From positions 271,733 to 335,732 of the forward strand of contig NZ_CP151764.2 in NCBI RefSeq assembly GCF_038443705.2: 64,000 nt of DNA, read 5' to 3'. Shown here piece by piece: positions 27,422-35,834 of this stretch. The position numbers were made by a program, and so were the translations under genes. The first letter of the stretch is position 1. Each line of letters starts with the position of its first letter. This DNA is from Yoonia sp. SS1-5 (GTDB lineage Bacteria; Pseudomonadota; Alphaproteobacteria; Rhodobacterales; Rhodobacteraceae). A model generated the notes under the pieces. It was not told the origin of the DNA. It did not search any database and saw only the letters and a list, made by a program, of their open reading frames with translations.

Positions 27422-28054
27422 CTACGCGGTCGCAGTTGGGCACAAAGCTGGTGCCATCACAGCATCAACGCATTTTGAGATATCTGCTGTTAACTCCGCC
27501 TGAGAGTATCCCGCACGTGCGCGGAAAACGATGCCTTGGCGAAGGTCGAACAATAGCTTCGCTTGATCGCGGGATGAAAAGGATGCGGGCAAGGTTCCAC
27601 GTGCTTTCTCCATGTCAAATCGTGCAGCGATGCGGGTATCGGTTGTTTCAATTGCGTCGCGCAAAAGGGTTGCGGTACCGTCAATATGACCAGCGCTGGT
27701 GGCGACACATGTCGCTAAAAAGCACCCGCGCGCACCACTTTCATGATGTGTTGAATAGTCAATTGCGGCTTCAAAAAAGGCGCGCACGGCCTTGGCGATG
27801 TCGGGTTCCGTCTCCAAAGCCACTAACGGCGCACAGGCATCATTTTGCGCGTAACGCTCAATAGCTTCGAGGTATAACGCATGCTTGTCTCCAAACTCCG
27901 CATAGAGAGAAGGGCTGTTGATTCCCATCTCATCGGTCAAGAGTTTCATCGACGCGCCTTCATAGCCTTGTTTCCAGAAAACACCGATTGCTTTGAGCAA
28001 CGCATCATCTCTATCGAACTTTTTGGGGCGCCCAACTTTTTTTGTGACGGTCAT
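27422..28054 (-). CDS. TetR family transcriptional regulator
   Basis: 210 aa. The N-terminal TetR helix-turn-helix (DDALLKAIGVFWKQGYEGAS, then MGINSPSLYAEFGDKHALY) is preceded by the basic VGRPKKFDR typical of this branch. The ligand domain contains CFLATCVATSAG, whose two Cys might respond to oxidants or electrophiles as in related peroxiredoxin-linked repressors; this is inference. It is divergent from the peroxiredoxin-like operon across a 69-bp gap with an inverted repeat, so it probably represses that operon and itself. It converges on katG with a 21-bp gap. Confidence 0.9.
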   Translation of the reverse strand: MTVTKKVGRPKKFDRDDALLKAIGVFWKQGYEGASMKLLTDEMGINSPSLYAEFGDKHALYLEAIERYAQNDACAPLVALETEPDIAKAVRAFFEAAIDYSTHHESGARGCFLATCVATSAGHIDGTATLLRDAIETTDTRIAARFDMEKARGTLPASFSSRDQAKLLFDLRQGIVFRARAGYSQAELTADISKCVDAVMAPALCPTATA

Positions 28055-28081
28055 TACAAAACCCTTGATTTCATTTCGAGA

Positions 28082-28111
28082 GTGGTTTTATAACAATCAT
28101 AACAAAATCAC
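28082..28111. promoter_or_regulatory. Putative TetR operator
   Basis: Imperfect inverted repeat: GTGGTTTTATAAC against ATAACAAAATCAC (9 of 13 pairs) with a 4-nt centre, in the 69-bp divergent gap just before the AAGGAG of the peroxiredoxin-like gene. Confidence 0.35.
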
Positions 28112-28123
28112 AAGGAGTCAAAC

Positions 28124-28663
28124 ATGCCATCACTCAAACTTTCAGCCGGTGCGGAGTTTCCGAAAGTGGATGTCCACTTTCTAGACGGCTCAACGCGGAC
28201 GTTAAGCAGCCCAGGTGACGGGTTCGATTGGCAGCTCGTGGTCGTTTATCGCGGCAAACATTGCCCGATGTGCACAAGCTACCTCAAAGAATTGAATGCT
28301 CTGCTGCCTGAGTATCATGCACAGGGCATCGACGTCGTCGCGGTTTCCGCCGATCCAGAGGAAAAGGCGCGGGACCAGATGGAACAGGTTACACCCAAGT
28401 TTCCGGTTGGCTACGATCTGAGCATCGCACAGATGGAGCGGCTCGGTCTCTATGTTTCGGACCCACGCTCACCTAGTGAAACTGACCGGCCCTTCGCCGA
28501 ACCTGGTGTTTTTGTCATCAATGCCGATGGCCAGTTGCAATTGATCGATATCTCAAACGCTCCCTTCATTCGGCCTGACCTGAAAACGCTTTTGGGCGGC
28601 ATCCGTTTCATCCGGAATCCCGAAAACAACTACCCAATTCGCGGCACGCGACATGCTGCATAG
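28124..28663 (+). CDS. Peroxiredoxin-like (AhpC/TSA) protein
   Basis: 179 aa thioredoxin-fold protein. The active site YRGKHCPMCTSYL (Cys-x-x-Cys, residues about 47-50) is followed by VVAVSADPEEKARD and a cis-Pro region in EPGVFVINADG. It belongs to the AhpC/TSA redoxin group and probably reduces peroxides or disulfides. CPMC is thioredoxin-like rather than the single peroxidatic Cys of classical peroxiredoxins. AAGGAG precedes the start. The gene overlaps the next by 11 nt and heads a redox operon. Confidence 0.88.
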   Translation: MPSLKLSAGAEFPKVDVHFLDGSTRTLSSPGDGFDWQLVVVYRGKHCPMCTSYLKELNALLPEYHAQGIDVVAVSADPEEKARDQMEQVTPKFPVGYDLSIAQMERLGLYVSDPRSPSETDRPFAEPGVFVINADGQLQLIDISNAPFIRPDLKTLLGGIRFIRNPENNYPIRGTRHAA

Positions 28664-29156
28664 GCTCTTACTAGTGGTCTCAGCCATAGCAATGACAGCC
28701 ATTCCGGCAATCGCTGACGAAGCAAAAGCTACCATCGAGGAGAATTCGAAAATGACAAATGACGACCCAAAGGCCCAAACGGTCCAACAGGCCATTGACG
28801 ATCTGATACAAACCGCCACGACATATGACGTCGATACGCTCGACCGCATCTATCATGACAGTTTGCATGTCATTATGATCGATGCCGATCATAATCTGAA
28901 CACTGCAAACAAAGAAGCGTTCAAAGGCTTATTCGCATCAAAGAGAGATGCGGGCGATCCACCAATGAACACTTGGGCCAAGTATCACAGCATCGACGTG
29001 AACGGTGATAATGCGCACGTTCTGCTGTCGCGTAAAAACGATCTAAGCGGTGTCAACATGGACCTGACACTCAGCATCGATCTGATCTTTGAAGACGACC
29101 GCTGGCAAGTGATCCGCGAAGTCATCTTCCTGCGCCCTGAAGAACAGCCTTCGTAA
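28653..29156 (+). CDS. Secreted NTF2-like protein
   Basis: 167 aa. A Sec signal peptide is visible (LLLVVSAIAMTAIPAIADEA, cleavage likely after ADE or AIA). The mature part has the NTF2/DUF4440-type pattern: TYDVDTLDRIYHDSLHVIMI and C-terminal FEDDRWQVIREVIF. Such proteins are small binding or isomerase-like domains with unknown ligands. Overlap with the peroxiredoxin-like gene shows coupled expression. The periplasmic location contrasts with the cytoplasmic upstream partner. Confidence 0.78.
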   Translation: MLHRLLLVVSAIAMTAIPAIADEAKATIEENSKMTNDDPKAQTVQQAIDDLIQTATTYDVDTLDRIYHDSLHVIMIDADHNLNTANKEAFKGLFASKRDAGDPPMNTWAKYHSIDVNGDNAHVLLSRKNDLSGVNMDLTLSIDLIFEDDRWQVIREVIFLRPEEQPS

Positions 29157-29199
29157 CATCCTCTTATCTCAACGTTCCCCGAACCAAAGGACTCTAGTC

Positions 29200-29634
29200 A
29201 TGAAACTCTCTCTCTCTATTGCCGCCCTGCTTTTGTCTGCAACAGTCGCTTTTGGAGACACTGCTAAAGCCAGCCTGACGGCGATCAACGATAGTTTTAA
29301 CGCTGCCGCTGCCGCGTCAGACGCCGAAGCGCTGATCAACCTATATGCTGAAGACACGTTATGGATTGAGCAAGGCAAACCCGTGAGCCAAGGCTTGAGC
29401 GGTCCGCGCCAACTGTTTGAGTTTGTGACTGCGAACGCGGGCAAGGTGACGCATACGATTGACCACCTGTTTGTTGCCGATGACGCGACCTTGGCGGTCA
29501 TGATCGGATCGGTGGATGCGGTCGTGGAAAGCGCCGGTATGGACGCGACCGGCACCTACCTCTTTGTTCTGCAACCTGACGATGAGGGTTGGGAAATCGT
29601 CACGGATATGTGGCACCAGCACGCCCCAGAATAA
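29200..29634 (+). CDS. Secreted SnoaL/DUF4440-like protein
   Basis: 144 aa with a signal peptide (SLSIAALLLSATVAFGDTA). The mature domain has AINDSFNAAAAASDAEALIN, YAEDTLWIEQG and C-terminal GWEIVTDMWHQHAPE, typical of SnoaL-like/DUF4440 folds. It follows another secreted NTF2-fold gene 43 bp upstream and precedes cytochrome b561. Two exported small-pocket proteins plus a membrane cytochrome suggest handling of a small oxidised compound in the periplasm; the substrate is unknown. Confidence 0.8.
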   Translation: MKLSLSIAALLLSATVAFGDTAKASLTAINDSFNAAAAASDAEALINLYAEDTLWIEQGKPVSQGLSGPRQLFEFVTANAGKVTHTIDHLFVADDATLAVMIGSVDAVVESAGMDATGTYLFVLQPDDEGWEIVTDMWHQHAPE

Positions 29635-29703
29635 GGCGCGTGTGATCTGCGGTGCCGGCACCTCCCACCGGCGCCGCAACATCAGTTCTGAAAGGGAAAA
29701 TCG

Positions 29704-30240
29704 ATGACAACATATAATCTGACATCTCGCCTAAATCACTGGATCGCGGCACCATTGTTCATTGCCATGTTGGGCTTTGGTTTTTATCTGGCCTACGGCG
29801 GCGCTCCAATGCCTGAAAAGCTGCCGATGATTGCAAATCACAAAGCTATGGGCGTGCTCTTGCTCGGCTTTGGTCTGTGGCGTGTAGGGTATCGCATCAA
29901 ACAGGGATTTGCGTTACCCGTCGCGTCACTCCCCTCGTGGCAGGAAGCCGCCTCAAGGGCCAGCCACGTCATTTTGCTTGCAAGCATTCTCTTGATGCCT
30001 TTGTCGGGCCTCATCATGGCCTTGTTCTCAGGCTTCCCGACGGATGTGTTTGGTCTGTTTACAATCCCCGCGATTGACAAAGTCGATACCGTTTCGGGTG
30101 CTGCGCGCATGGCCCACAAGTACATCGCATATGCGTTTGTCCTAACCCTTGGTGTGCACGTTGCAGCTGCGATAAAACACCACATAATCGACAAGGACGG
30201 GACGCTTGTCCGGATGTTGAAGGGCTTACCTACCCCTTAG
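29704..30240 (+). CDS. Cytochrome b561-type membrane protein
   Basis: 178 aa with four membrane helices and the haem-ligand histidine pattern of bacterial b561/YceJ proteins: His in RLNHWIAAPLF (helix 1), NHKAMGVLLL (helix 2), SRASHVILLAS (helix 3) and GVHVAAAIKHH (helix 4). It is expected to pass electrons between quinol and periplasmic partners, or to dispose of superoxide as CybB does. Last gene of the TetR-linked redox operon, followed by an inverted repeat. Confidence 0.9.
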   Translation: MTTYNLTSRLNHWIAAPLFIAMLGFGFYLAYGGAPMPEKLPMIANHKAMGVLLLGFGLWRVGYRIKQGFALPVASLPSWQEAASRASHVILLASILLMPLSGLIMALFSGFPTDVFGLFTIPAIDKVDTVSGAARMAHKYIAYAFVLTLGVHVAAAIKHHIIDKDGTLVRMLKGLPTP

Positions 30241-30341
30241 TCCGTGAAGAGTCACACGGGCTATGGCCGCTTTAGAGATAAGACGCCGGCACGGACAAGT
30301 ATCGCCGTGATGATATTCTATGGTGGTCTACCCAAGAACAA

Positions 30342-30366
30342 AAAAGGGACGCGTTACGCCCCTTTT
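30342..30366. terminator. Bidirectional terminator between converging operons
   Basis: AAAAGGG (30342-30348) pairs with CCCTTTT (30360-30366), giving A/T tails on both strands between the convergent cytochrome b561 and ABM-domain genes. Confidence 0.65.
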
Positions 30367-30388
30367 ACTTGCTTGACTGGACCAAGAT

Positions 30389-31102
30389 TCAGTTCGTTAT
30401 TTCGAATCTTCCCGGATTGTGATGCACACGAAAGGTCTCGGCGTTCAAACGACCGGACTGAGTCATTGCTGCCATCCCCGAAACATAGTCCTTGCGGGCA
30501 GGATGATCTTCGAGATTGCAGCCGATTTCAGCACGGTCCCGCCACCGTTCGACCACAACAAAATGAGTGGGATCGTTCAGCGAGCGTATTACGCTAGCCC
30601 CGGCACAGCTTACATCTGTGAGTAGAGCCTTAACATAGGTCGCTCCAAGGCGAGACGCCTCGTCTGCCGCAGCATTGGGGATTTTTCCCGACAACACAAC
30701 GGTCGCACTGCCAGACCCAAAGTCGCCGTCCCGATGCAAGACCTCGTAAAATTCCGCCGCGATGGGCGCGGACATGACCGGCATCAACCAACGAAGAAAG
30801 GCCATGCGATAGGGACGTTTCAGTTGCGTTTCAAAAAACTCGTCATAGTCTTGCCATTCCTCGTACATCATGTTGTGCAATGGATCCTGCAGGGACTGGT
30901 TGGCGTCCAGAACCAAACAGGTGGGTTCCTCAACCGCTATGTCTGTAATGGTGCCAAAGATCGGCTCAAGCTGGTCGGCTTTCTCGGGTTTGAACCAGGT
31001 GTGGGCCAGAACGCCGAGGCGCTTTCCATTCAATTCTGGTCGGGCCGTATGGGAAAGCCAGTCTTCAGGATGTGGGGTTGTGCCGAAGGCAATCTGGCTC
31101 AT
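30389..31102 (-). CDS. ABM-superfamily protein (antibiotic biosynthesis monooxygenase-like)
   Basis: 237 aa starting MSQIAFGTTPH. GGAGGGG lies upstream and the start overlaps the previous stop as ATGA; a longer frame starts inside the previous gene. Two ferredoxin-like halves are apparent: one around GVLAHTWFKPEKADQLEPIF and CLVLDANQSLQDPLHNMMYEEWQDYDEF, another around VVVERWRDRAEIGCNLED, as in tandem ABM/dabb-type proteins. It is the last gene of the nitrilase operon. Its role may be oxidation or binding of an aromatic intermediate; no activity can be assigned. Confidence 0.7.
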   Translation of the reverse strand: MSQIAFGTTPHPEDWLSHTARPELNGKRLGVLAHTWFKPEKADQLEPIFGTITDIAVEEPTCLVLDANQSLQDPLHNMMYEEWQDYDEFFETQLKRPYRMAFLRWLMPVMSAPIAAEFYEVLHRDGDFGSGSATVVLSGKIPNAAADEASRLGATYVKALLTDVSCAGASVIRSLNDPTHFVVVERWRDRAEIGCNLEDHPARKDYVSGMAAMTQSGRLNAETFRVHHNPGRFEITN

Positions 31103-31698
31103 TCGGACCCCTCCAAGGCTTCCTTGATGCCTGGTTTCATTTTCCATCCTGGGACCGGCTGTTCCTCACCCTCTTGCGGGATATGCGCAGACTCTTCTAC
31201 CAACGTCATTTCCGGGATGTAGCGAGGGCAATTGAGGTAGATATAGCTGGTCTCAACTTCGACAATCCGCTTGGCACCGGCAAGTTCGGACTTTAGCGGA
31301 TGATCGTCATGCACGGTCGCCTTACCATTGATCCGCACGCGCAGATAGCGATTGCCCTCTTCGTTGTCGAACCGCAGGAACAGCAGGCCGACGTTGGGAT
31401 TGTCGGTAATATTGCCCAGTGATTTGTACATCCGGTTGCCGTCATAGTCGGGGAACACCAGCGTGTTCGGCCCGGTGATGCGGATGAACCCCTTGGGCCC
31501 ACCCTTGAACGAACAATCGGTGTTTTCGCCAGATGAAGTTGCGAGGAAAAAATATGTCGCACTTTCGATAAAGTCGCGGTAGCCGAACTGGTCATCATCA
31601 AAGCTGCTGACGCAGGTGGCCTTCTGGATGAGATCGGCCACACCACGGGCCTTGTAGCGGTCCTGCAGCGCGCGGCTGCCTTTGCCATACATGTCCAT
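31099..31698 (-). CDS. Pyridoxamine 5'-phosphate oxidase-fold flavoprotein
   Basis: 199 aa starting MDMYGKGSRALQ after AAAGGAG; the longer upstream frame overlaps the nitrilase gene and is rejected. The split-barrel FMN-binding pattern is seen in ATYFFLATSSGENTDCSFKG, GFIRITGPNTLVFPDYDGN and NVGLLFLRFDNEEGNRYLRV, typical of the PPOX family. It is probably an FMN-dependent oxidoreductase acting on a product or partner of the nitrilase pathway. It is 67 bp from the nitrilase and coupled to the ABM gene. Confidence 0.82.
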   Translation of the reverse strand: MDMYGKGSRALQDRYKARGVADLIQKATCVSSFDDDQFGYRDFIESATYFFLATSSGENTDCSFKGGPKGFIRITGPNTLVFPDYDGNRMYKSLGNITDNPNVGLLFLRFDNEEGNRYLRVRINGKATVHDDHPLKSELAGAKRIVEVETSYIYLNCPRYIPEMTLVEESAHIPQEGEEQPVPGWKMKPGIKEALEGSE

Positions 31699-31765
31699 TG
31701 AGATGTCTCCTTTGACTGAAGAAAAAAGCGCGCCAGAGGAGGGGCGCGCAGGAGGGGAGGTTAAC

Positions 31766-32800
31766 CTAGTCCACCAGTTCTTCGGCGGGGGAGTAGCCTT
31801 TGGCGGCGACATCGCCTGTGCCGCTCGTGGCCTCTCCAAACCCGATAACGGGTCGGCGCGGGTTCTTGTTGTGCATCAGCGCCAACGCGTCAGCCCGGGC
31901 ATAATGACCCGCGGGGTCGGCCGCCGTCTTGGAGTGTGAGATCAAGCCAAGATCAATGTCGGCAACCACAAGGCCTTCTGCGTCGTGGGCCAGGTTCTCT
32001 CCGAACTCTGCGCCGTTGGGCCCGAAGATGCGCGAATACCCTCCGCCGACTTCAACGAACTTTTCGTGCATCTCGTTCTTGACCAACAGATCATAGATGG
32101 GCTGGTCGATGACAGAGCAGGCAGCAAGCACGAAGCACTGACCCTCGACACCGTAGATCTGGTTGACGTTGATCGACACCTCGGGGCTGAATGCCTTCGA
32201 CAGCTTGGCATAGAGGCTGAATGCAGGCCATGCCGCGCAGTGGATTTCCTCGTCCTGGCTAAACATCGCGTATTTGGACAGGGGCTGCAGGTTTTCCCAG
32301 CAGCACAACGCGCCGATGTTGCCCAGCTCTGTTTTGTTGACGAACATGTCTGATCCATCCCCTTCACCAAAGACAGAGCGTTCCACATGGGTTGGCTTCA
32401 GCTTGCGGCGGCGCGAAATGACCTGACCCTCGGGGCCGTAATGCCACTGCGCCATGTAAAGGCTGCCGCCCTCACGCTCGGACACACCGATCACCACGTG
32501 GATGTTGTTGCGCCGACAGGCCGCGCGCAGCTTCATGTCCTGTTCGGACCCTGCAACAATCGCATTCTGGAAATAAGGTGCTGCGAACTGCATGTTGATG
32601 GCAGGGGGGTTGAACCAGATCCACCAAGGATACCCCGGCAGCCAGGTTTCAGGGAAGTTCAGCAATTGCACACCTTGCTTGCCGGCCTCGTCGATCAGCC
32701 CAATGGCCTTTTCGACGCCGGCGTCCAAATCTAGCAGCACAGGCGCGGCCTGAACAACACCTACTTTTACGATTTTACCCAAGGGGCCCGGTCCGGCCAT
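31766..32800 (-). CDS. Nitrilase
   Basis: 344 aa carbon-nitrogen hydrolase of true nitrilase type. The catalytic triad is visible as Glu in NFPETWLPGYPWW (about residue 51), Lys in RRRKLKPTHVER (about 134) and Cys in GALCCWENLQPL (about 168). GYPWWIW is typical of nitrilases rather than amidases. It hydrolyses an organic nitrile to acid plus ammonia. It heads a three-gene operon divergent from an AraC regulator and sits next to a reductive dehalogenase and TRAP system. In bromoxynil degraders a nitrilase feeds such a dehalogenase, so a halogenated hydroxybenzonitrile is a plausible but unproven substrate. Confidence 0.9.
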   Translation of the reverse strand: MAGPGPLGKIVKVGVVQAAPVLLDLDAGVEKAIGLIDEAGKQGVQLLNFPETWLPGYPWWIWFNPPAINMQFAAPYFQNAIVAGSEQDMKLRAACRRNNIHVVIGVSEREGGSLYMAQWHYGPEGQVISRRRKLKPTHVERSVFGEGDGSDMFVNKTELGNIGALCCWENLQPLSKYAMFSQDEEIHCAAWPAFSLYAKLSKAFSPEVSINVNQIYGVEGQCFVLAACSVIDQPIYDLLVKNEMHEKFVEVGGGYSRIFGPNGAEFGENLAHDAEGLVVADIDLGLISHSKTAADPAGHYARADALALMHNKNPRRPVIGFGEATSGTGDVAAKGYSPAEELVD

Positions 32801-32866
32801 ATCAAATCCTCCCGCGGATTAGGTCAAAGTTATTGCACCACTGTGAAAGTGAACGGCTCGGGATGC

Positions 32867-32908
32867 TTGCGATTTCGGGACGAAAAACTTGCGCTTTCGG
32901 GACAAAAC
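32867..32908. promoter_or_regulatory. Direct repeats, probable AraC-type activator site
   Basis: TTGCGATTTCGGGACGAAAA (32867) and TTGCGCTTTCGGGACAAAAC (32889) are direct repeats spaced 22 bp, about two helical turns, in the nitrilase/AraC divergent gap. This is the usual half-site layout for AraC-family proteins. Confidence 0.65.
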
Positions 32909-32977
32909 TAGTTAACTATGGAAATTATTTCACTGCGACATGCATTATGCGCAAAGTTGGGCCAAAGAGGTGCAGAT

Positions 32978-33934
32978 ATGGGAACGGTTTATGCGACGGA
33001 TCATCTGAACGCTGAACATCGATTCGAATTCTGGCGCGACGTGATTTGCGATGCCTATTTGCCGATCCATTGCGAAACCCCGGACGCTGCGCGTTTTTGC
33101 GGGCACATCGAATTGGACCGCCTGTCCAAGCTGGACATCTCGCGCGTTACGGGCAGCCCGCAGCGTATTACCCGGGGCAGGGAACACATTGCGCGCAACT
33201 CGGACGCGTTTTTCATGCTCAGCGTGCAATTGTCGGATATGTGCCGTCTGTCTCAGGCGGGACGCAGCACGGTCCTGCATGAGGGCGATTTTGCGCTTTA
33301 TGCCACGTCGGAACCCTATGAACTGCACTGCCGCGCAGATGTGGACCAATTGGTGCTGCAAATCCCCACCAACGCGCTTTTGGCCCGTGTCCCGCAGGCT
33401 GAAATGCTGACTGGGCAGGGGGTCAGCGCCAGTACTGAGATTGGACGTTTGGTGTCTGATCAGCTGCGTCAGTGTGCTGCCAGCGTTGTCGGGCAAAGCG
33501 CTTTGGTCCAACAGCACATGCAAGACATGATCATTGATCTGGTCGCCGCGGGCTTTTCCACATTGATCGATGCCCAGGTGGAGCTGAGCCGCCCGGATCA
33601 ATTGTTGTTGGCGCGGGCCAAGGCTGCGATCAGGGACAATCTGCAGAACGAAATGCTGACGCCGGATTTTGTGGCCCAAACGGTCGGGATGTCACAACGC
33701 AATTTGGCCCGTGTTTTCCAGCGCGACGGCAATACGATTGCCGCCCTGATCCGCCAATCGAGAATGGAGGCGATTGCCGCCGATCTGGTTGATCCCCGGC
33801 TTGTGTCCCACTCCATCTCGCAGATCGCTTGCAAATGGGGGATCACGAATTTTCAGCACTTTTCAAAAGCATTCAAAGATGCCTTTGGCCTGACCCCTCG
33901 CGCCTACCGCGCGACGAAACGGACATTGCAGTAA
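32978..33934 (+). CDS. AraC family regulator of the nitrilase operon
   Basis: 318 aa from MGTVYATDHLN (AGAGG seven bases upstream); an ATG 20 codons earlier is possible. The N-terminal AraC-binding-like domain (HRFEFWRDVICDAYLPI, the AraC_binding_2 pattern also seen in NitR/FeaR-type regulators) is followed by the C-terminal AraC domain (TPDFVAQTVGMSQRNLARVF and WGITNFQHFSKAFKDAFGLT). It is divergent from the nitrilase, with a pair of 22-bp-spaced direct repeats between them, and likely activates that operon on sensing the nitrile or its acid. Confidence 0.9.
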   Translation: MGTVYATDHLNAEHRFEFWRDVICDAYLPIHCETPDAARFCGHIELDRLSKLDISRVTGSPQRITRGREHIARNSDAFFMLSVQLSDMCRLSQAGRSTVLHEGDFALYATSEPYELHCRADVDQLVLQIPTNALLARVPQAEMLTGQGVSASTEIGRLVSDQLRQCAASVVGQSALVQQHMQDMIIDLVAAGFSTLIDAQVELSRPDQLLLARAKAAIRDNLQNEMLTPDFVAQTVGMSQRNLARVFQRDGNTIAALIRQSRMEAIAADLVDPRLVSHSISQIACKWGITNFQHFSKAFKDAFGLTPRAYRATKRTLQ

Positions 33935-33998
33935 TCTGGTGGCCCGCGTGGACATGGTGCCAATGGCACCGCCTGCAACGGTGTCCCCGTGCAGATCG

Positions 33999-35816
33999 CT
34001 AAAGATCAACTTCCAAGACACCGTCTTTTTGGGCCGCGCGCGACTGGCAAAGGATCACTGCACCTTCGCGCTGCGCCTTTGACAACACGAAATCGCGATG
34101 CTCCACCTCGCCGGACACCAGCCCGCATTTGCAGACCCCGCAAATCCCATCCGCACATTTCACATCTATTGAGATCCCATTTTCCAACAGGACATCCGTT
34201 GCTGTCCTGTCGGCCGGAATGGCAAAGGACTTCCCCGACTTGGCCAGCTTCAGGGTGAAGTCATGGTTCTCGTAATCAGGCTGTTCGGGCACCGAGAAGT
34301 ATTCCAGATGACGCGCCTCCTCCGGGTAGCCTGCGCGCTCCGCCGCGTCGAGCACGGCGGTCATGTAGCGATCAGCGCCACAGGTATAAACGTGCCAGCC
34401 GTCGCGGTAGCCTGCCAGTAACCGGTCCATATCCGCGCGGCTGCCGTCCTCGGTGATGTGCAAGTGGATCCGGTTCGCCCAAGGAAAGCTCTCGATGTCG
34501 CGCAACAGTCCCATTGTTTGGCGCGACCGGCCCGAATAGTGCAGCTCAAACTCACGCCCTTGCGCGTGCAACTCATGGGCCATGGCAATCATCGGCGTAA
34601 TGCCGATCCCGCCCCCCATGAGGATGGATTTTGTCGCATCCGGGTCCAGCGGGAAATGATTGATCGGATGGGAGATGAAAATCCGCCGCCCCTCGTTGAA
34701 GATGCGGTGCAACAGCTGCGAGCCGCCGCGACCCTCGTCTTCGCGCAGCACGGCAATCTGGTATTTTGAGCGGTCCGCCGGGTCGCCGGACATGGAGTAC
34801 TGGCGCAGAAATTCGGGGGCCACGACAATGTCCAGATGAGCGCCTGCCGTCCACGCTGGCAACTGGCCGCCGTCAATCGGCGTGAACTCATATTTCATCA
34901 CACCTTCGGCGGTCTGTTCTGCGCAGGTGATCTGGACCTGAATGACCGGGCTTTCGCCCTCGGCGGTGTAGATATGCACGCCACTTTCGTCCCCGCGCGC
35001 CAACCGGGCCTTGTATTCCTCGGCGGTAATCATGGCCTGATATGCCTCGATCCCGGCCTCACGGTCCATCGCAAACGGGTATGGGTAGGGATGCGGGGCC
35101 AATGGCGCCGGGTAGACGGCCAATGTCTGATCTTCGTATTTCAGATCGAGATCTTTTTGCAGCGCCCGCGTGTTCAGCGGTTGTTTGGTCCGGCGGTAGC
35201 CGCCATCCTCCTCGATCTCCAGATCCCACCACCATTTCTTGACCGGGTTCAGCGTGCCGTTTTCCATCGCGTCATCCAGCTTTGCCAGCGCCGGGGCCAG
35301 TTGCGGGATATTCATCGCAGCCCACCGGAAAGGCTTTTCCTTGAAAATGCCTTCGAGGTTCCACGGGCAGGTTTTCATGCATCGTCCGCACATCGCGCCG
35401 CCCGGTGTGGTGATGCGGTAGGTCGCGCATTTCTGGCTGTCGGATTTCCAGATCTCGTAGCCGTTGAACATCAGCTTCGGTCCGGCGGTGATCGCACCGG
35501 ACGGACACTCGCGCGCGCATTTGTTGCAAGCCTCGCAGAATTTCTGCAGGCCAAAATCAATCGGCTTGTCATGGGCCATGGGCAGGTCTGTCGTGACTGT
35601 GCCGGATTTCAGGCGCGGGCCAAGATAGGGGTTGAGGATCACCTCGCCGATGCGGCTGACTTCGCCCAGACCCGATAGCAACAGCAGCGGCGGCTGCAGA
35701 ACCTCGCCGTCCATGACCGTGTGCGCCTTGGCCTTGTAGCCGAGGTTGCGGATTTGCTTGGCAATCACACCGCCCAGAAGGGAAAACCGCAGATAGGCGC
35801 GCATACTTTGTGCCAC
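33999..35816 (-). CDS. Reductive dehalogenase, C-terminal part: 2x[4Fe-4S] + flavin/2Fe-2S reductase (downstream of in-frame TAG)
   Basis: About 605 codons in the same frame as 35835-37208. In order: the end of the dehalogenase domain (RLKSGTVTTDLP), the two-cluster ferredoxin segment (CEACNKCARECPSGA and MCGRCMKTCPWN), then a phthalate-dioxygenase-reductase-like module. That module has the flavin motif RQYSMSGDP, the NAD site LMGGGIGITPMIA and a plant-type 2Fe-2S domain (CADGICGVCKCG ... LCQS). Such fusions occur in catabolic, NAD(P)H-dependent dehalogenases of the BhbA type. The segment between the TAG and the first ATG (GDDWIAVAQS) is conserved coding sequence, so the true gene runs through the stop. 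Whether this half is made on its own is doubtful. Confidence 0.85.
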   Translation of the reverse strand: MAQSMRAYLRFSLLGGVIAKQIRNLGYKAKAHTVMDGEVLQPPLLLLSGLGEVSRIGEVILNPYLGPRLKSGTVTTDLPMAHDKPIDFGLQKFCEACNKCARECPSGAITAGPKLMFNGYEIWKSDSQKCATYRITTPGGAMCGRCMKTCPWNLEGIFKEKPFRWAAMNIPQLAPALAKLDDAMENGTLNPVKKWWWDLEIEEDGGYRRTKQPLNTRALQKDLDLKYEDQTLAVYPAPLAPHPYPYPFAMDREAGIEAYQAMITAEEYKARLARGDESGVHIYTAEGESPVIQVQITCAEQTAEGVMKYEFTPIDGGQLPAWTAGAHLDIVVAPEFLRQYSMSGDPADRSKYQIAVLREDEGRGGSQLLHRIFNEGRRIFISHPINHFPLDPDATKSILMGGGIGITPMIAMAHELHAQGREFELHYSGRSRQTMGLLRDIESFPWANRIHLHITEDGSRADMDRLLAGYRDGWHVYTCGADRYMTAVLDAAERAGYPEEARHLEYFSVPEQPDYENHDFTLKLAKSGKSFAIPADRTATDVLLENGISIDVKCADGICGVCKCGLVSGEVEHRDFVLSKAQREGAVILCQSRAAQKDGVLEVDL

Positions 35817-35834
35817 GGCGATCCAGTCATCGCC

